A stretch of 8,252 bases of DNA from Thermoplasmata archaeon (GTDB taxonomy: Archaea > Thermoplasmatota > Thermoplasmata > Thermoplasmatales > Thermoplasmataceae), in contig JAKAUD010000153.1 of assembly GCA_021827885.1 (NCBI GenBank), forward strand, positions 1 through 8,252. Reading direction: 5' to 3'. The notes beneath the pieces were generated by a model. It saw only the letters and a program-made list of their open reading frames with translations, made no database searches and had not been told where the DNA came from. Within the stretch, counting starts at the first letter, position 1; every line of letters begins with the position of its first letter. Shown here piece after piece: positions 6,401-8,252 of the stretch. The translations under genes and the position numbers were made by a program.

Positions 6401-7550
6401 CACAGACCTTAAACATTTAAGAGACGAAGGATACGGTATAGAAATTGTAAATGGATTTCTGTTGGTTAACCACGTACCTTACGTCAACGATAGAAGTCAA
6501 GTCGCTTACGGAATATTGGTATCAAGACTCGATTTAGCGGGTAATGTTACTACAAAGCCAAAGGATCATGTCGCACTCTGGACAGGAGACTATCCTTACA
6601 GTTCCAACGGAAAAAAATTAGAAAACCTGGTTAATAATACGAGCGCTAACCAAGTAATTGTAAGTGGATTGGTTGCAAATATATCATTTTCTCAAAAACC
6701 AGAAGGTGGATATGATAATTATTATCAAAAAATGACATCATATATACATATTTTAGAGGGGGAAGCAAGAGCGATCGATTCATCTGCAACAGCCCAGACA
6801 TATCCCTTCGTTAAACCATCAAATGACCAATCTGTCTTCTGGTATGAAGATACAGCATCAAGTCGTGCCAACATTGCTGATATCAACGACAAGTTGCGTT
6901 TAGGCAAAATAGCAATTGTTGGATTAGGAGGCACTGGGTCTTACATACTAGATTTACTGGCAAAGTCTCCAGTAGAAGAAATTCATCTGTTCGATGGGGA
7001 TAGATTTTTACAACATAACGCTTTTCGAGTTCCCGGGGCAGCCTCGGAAGAAGAACTTGCTGAGAAACCAATGAAGGTCGAATGGTTGTCTAAGGTTTAC
7101 TCTAGACTTAGAAGAAAAGGGATAGTACCACATCCAGAATATATCGATGAAAATAACGTTCTGGATCTGAGCACGATGACGTTTGTGTTTTTATGCCTAA
7201 CTAACGGTCATTCAAAACGAGCCATAGTAGACTTCCTAATTAGTACTGGGATACCCTTTATTGATGCTGGAATGGGATTGAGGAGATCGGATGGAGCGCT
7301 AGATGGTTTGTTGCGAGTTACCACATTTATCCCTAATCATTCTTCCCATATATATAAGAGGGTTCCATTTAGTGATGGTGAAGACGATGAATATTCATCT
7401 AACATTCAAACTGCCGATCTTAATGCTCTTAATGCAGTTCTTGCTGTCATTAAATGGAAAAAGATAACCGGTTTTTATGTTGACACTAAACAAGAGTATA
7501 ATTCTACTTACGGAGTCTCAATGAATTTGCTTACTAATGACGAAGGATGA
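6375..7550 (+). CDS. E1-like ThiF-family adenylyltransferase with N-terminal extra domain, 391 residues
   Basis: E1/ThiF enzymes bind ATP and adenylate the C-terminus of a ubiquitin-like protein. Here the Rossmann core starts near residue 178 with IAIVGLGGTGSYILDLL (glycine loop 183-189), then EIHLFDGD (Asp207 and Asp209, ATP ribose and Mg side), HNAFR (Arg218), KPMK (Lys234, the usual ATP-contact lysine), and VFLCLTNGHSKRAIVDFL followed by GIPFIDAGMGL. Residues 1-150 form a separate domain, from memory of the DUF6791 type that precedes ThiF in multiubiquitin operons and is proposed to be E2-like. The protein has only one cysteine, Cys274, in the core strand before the 'T-N' (usually 'T-D') motif, not where an E1 or E2 thioester cysteine sits. 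The ATG at 6375 lies inside the Ubl gene and its 3' end meets the DUF6527 gene, indicating translational coupling. E1-like identity is secure; the E2 role of the N-terminus is inference. Confidence 0.88.
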   Translation: MLTELIDRSTDLKHLRDEGYGIEIVNGFLLVNHVPYVNDRSQVAYGILVSRLDLAGNVTTKPKDHVALWTGDYPYSSNGKKLENLVNNTSANQVIVSGLVANISFSQKPEGGYDNYYQKMTSYIHILEGEARAIDSSATAQTYPFVKPSNDQSVFWYEDTASSRANIADINDKLRLGKIAIVGLGGTGSYILDLLAKSPVEEIHLFDGDRFLQHNAFRVPGAASEEELAEKPMKVEWLSKVYSRLRRKGIVPHPEYIDENNVLDLSTMTFVFLCLTNGHSKRAIVDFLISTGIPFIDAGMGLRRSDGALDGLLRVTTFIPNHSSHIYKRVPFSDGEDDEYSSNIQTADLNALNAVLAVIKWKKITGFYVDTKQEYNSTYGVSMNLLTNDEG

Positions 7551-7554
7551 TCAG

Positions 7555-7863
7555 TTGAAACGACGTACTATGAAACCTGAATTCGTAAAGTATATTCCAG
7601 ATAGTTTGAAAGATGGGGTCTTATATATTTCTTTTCGATATGAAACTGCTGCTCACAAATGCCCCTGCGGATGCGGAGAGGCAGTAATCACCCCAATTAC
7701 ACCAATTAGTTGGAGCCTGAATTGGAACGGCAAGTCAGTTAGTTTGAGTCCTTCTATCTACAATAGAAGTTTTCAGTGTAAATCCCATTATTGGATAATT
7801 AGGAATAAGGTCGTCTGGGTTAAGGTAAAGAACCGAATCGAAAGGAATAGGAAGGAAATTTAG
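7555..7863 (+). CDS. DUF6527-family protein, putative Ubl-specific protease
   Basis: The family signature is complete: a start like KRRTMKPEFVKYIPDSL, GVLYISFRYETAAH, the HKCPCGCGEAV cluster, TPISWSLNWNGKSVSLSPSI, and FQCKSHYWIIRNKVVW. The H-x-C-x-C-G-C cluster and the later Cys of CKSHYW are the likely metal site; the Ser and His of SHYW are conserved candidates for catalysis. As I recall, recent work on bacterial Bub operons reports DUF6527 proteins to be zinc-containing serine-type proteases that trim and deconjugate the Ubl; I cannot check that here. The position as last gene of the Ubl operon fits. I chose the TTG at 7555 because family members begin close to 'M-K-R-R-T-x-x-P-E-F-V', and an AAGGATGAT tract lies just before it. 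The ATG at 7537 would overlap the E1-like gene by 14 bases and add six residues. No JAB-type isopeptidase is present, so this would be the only processing enzyme. Confidence 0.83.
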   Translation: MKRRTMKPEFVKYIPDSLKDGVLYISFRYETAAHKCPCGCGEAVITPITPISWSLNWNGKSVSLSPSIYNRSFQCKSHYWIIRNKVVWVKVKNRIERNRKEI

Positions 7864-7903
7864 AGACATGGCAACGTTCAGTTCGTTTTCACGCAACATC
7901 AGC

Positions 7904-7926
7904 GTTCAGAATATAATAATCTGAAC
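7904..7926. repeat. Hairpin after the ubiquitin-like operon
   Basis: GTTCAGA and TCTGAAC form perfect 7-base arms around a 9-base AT-only loop, 41 bases past the DUF6527 stop. It could be a transcript 3'-end hairpin or a regulator site; T-runs follow about 20 bases later (GTTTTTC near 7947). The sequence does not discriminate between these. Confidence 0.4.
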
Positions 7927-7970
7927 TCACCTAACCCTTGTTGACTGTTTTTCTTCCACCCTTTCATTGT

Positions 7971-8041
7971 GACTGATAACCTACCCTCGCCCTATTTTAT
8001 CGCTGATCAAATACCATAAACAAACACAGGAGACTGATCAG
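7971..8041 (+). repeat. Three CTGAT motifs spaced 30-31 bases
   Basis: GACTGATA (7971), CGCTGATCA (8001) and GACTGATCAG (8032) put CTGAT at 7973, 8003 and 8034. This is close to three DNA turns each, just before the TATA-like element of the 8082 gene. The last copy is an 8-base palindrome. A regulator site array is possible, but short motifs can repeat by chance. Confidence 0.25.
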
Positions 8042-8053
8042 TTACTCGCAAAG

Positions 8054-8062
8054 GATAAATAT
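8054..8062 (+). promoter_or_regulatory. TATA-like element for the gene at 8082
   Basis: GATAAATAT is centred about 24 bases before the GTG at 8082, again the leaderless spacing. It supports both that start and a transcript separate from the ubiquitin-like operon. Confidence 0.45.
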
Positions 8063-8081
8063 CTCCTTCAGATAGATTTTT

Positions 8082-8252
8082 GTGGCCCTTTCTCCAGAAC
8101 AAGAACAGTTAAGCTTAAAACTGCTCCAGGAATATTTAGACGATGGCGACTACTTAAAATCAGAAAAGGAACTTGACTATAACAGGAACAGTATAATACC
8201 ACAAATTAAAGAAAACCTGACCAAATTTATCAATGGAAATGTTGCATTGGAA
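8082..8252 (+). CDS. Start of an unidentified gene, cut by the right edge (possibly McrB-like AAA+ ATPase)
   Basis: Fifty-seven codons are visible from a GTG: ALSPEQEQLSLKLLQEYLD, then DGDYLKSEKELDYNRN and IPQIKENLTKFINGNVALE, open to the end of the window. A stop at 8073 closes the frame upstream, and the TATA-like element fixes the GTG. The stretch is helical and charged. The pattern 'F-x-x-G-x-x-x-L-E' after a helical lead reminds me of the N-terminus of some McrB-like AAA+ proteins of defence islands, which continue 'E-F-K ... N-K ... W-G-F-K-G'; the decisive part lies outside the window, so this is a weak suggestion. The coding call itself is reasonable, the function call is not secure. 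Confidence 0.55.
   Translation, partial: MALSPEQEQLSLKLLQEYLDDGDYLKSEKELDYNRNSIIPQIKENLTKFINGNVALE

Noticed and set aside
7537..7554. ATG at 7537 as the DUF6527 start
   Set aside because: It is possible but would add six residues not typical of the family and overlap the E1-like gene; the TTG at 7555 has the better ribosome site.
1..8252. CRISPR arrays, tRNA or rRNA genes
   Set aside because: I see no regularly spaced repeat units of suitable length and no cloverleaf or rRNA-like segments on either strand.

Overview
The window looks archaeal, probably from a thermoplasma-like or related AT-rich lineage. Most well-supported starts have a TATA-like element about 24-29 bases upstream and no Shine-Dalgarno, which is the leaderless pattern of such archaea. 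Strong Shine-Dalgarno sites appear only inside the one clear operon. The lineage is an inference from promoter style and transposase flavour; there is no rRNA or marker gene. The content (a DarT-like toxin, a ubiquitin-like operon, transposase remnants, a large orphan membrane protein and a possible McrB-like gene start) reads as an accessory or defence island.

Layout. Bases 1-208 (minus) hold the start of a DarT-like DNA ADP-ribosyltransferase that runs off the left edge. Bases 464-937 hold a small orphan gene and a probable transposase scrap, both in a more G-rich codon style than the rest. Bases 938-1318 show no convincing gene but contain a perfect hairpin and the promoter of the next gene. 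Bases 1319-4774 encode a 1151-residue protein with a coiled-coil N-terminus, two membrane helices and a very large unidentified soluble part. Bases 4798-5097 (minus) are the wreck of a Mutator/IS256-type transposase.

The core is 5200-7863, four tightly packed or overlapping genes: a winged-helix DNA-binding protein, a single-domain 'multiubiquitin'-type ubiquitin-like protein (Ubl), an E1-like ThiF protein with an N-terminal extra domain, and a DUF6527 protein, a family reported to include Ubl proteases. This is a compact form of the prokaryotic ubiquitin-like conjugation operons (Bub/multiubiquitin type). It has two striking properties. The Ubl is cut by one in-frame TAA where the family normally has a tyrosine. 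The E1-like protein has a single cysteine, placed in a core beta strand, so neither it nor its fused N-terminal domain offers an obvious thioester cysteine. A repeated GTTAACAT motif, spaced one helical turn, overlaps the promoter and could be the operator of the winged-helix protein.

Bases 7864-8081 contain a hairpin, three CTGAT motifs spaced 30-31 bases, and a TATA-like element for a gene that begins at 8082 and leaves the window.
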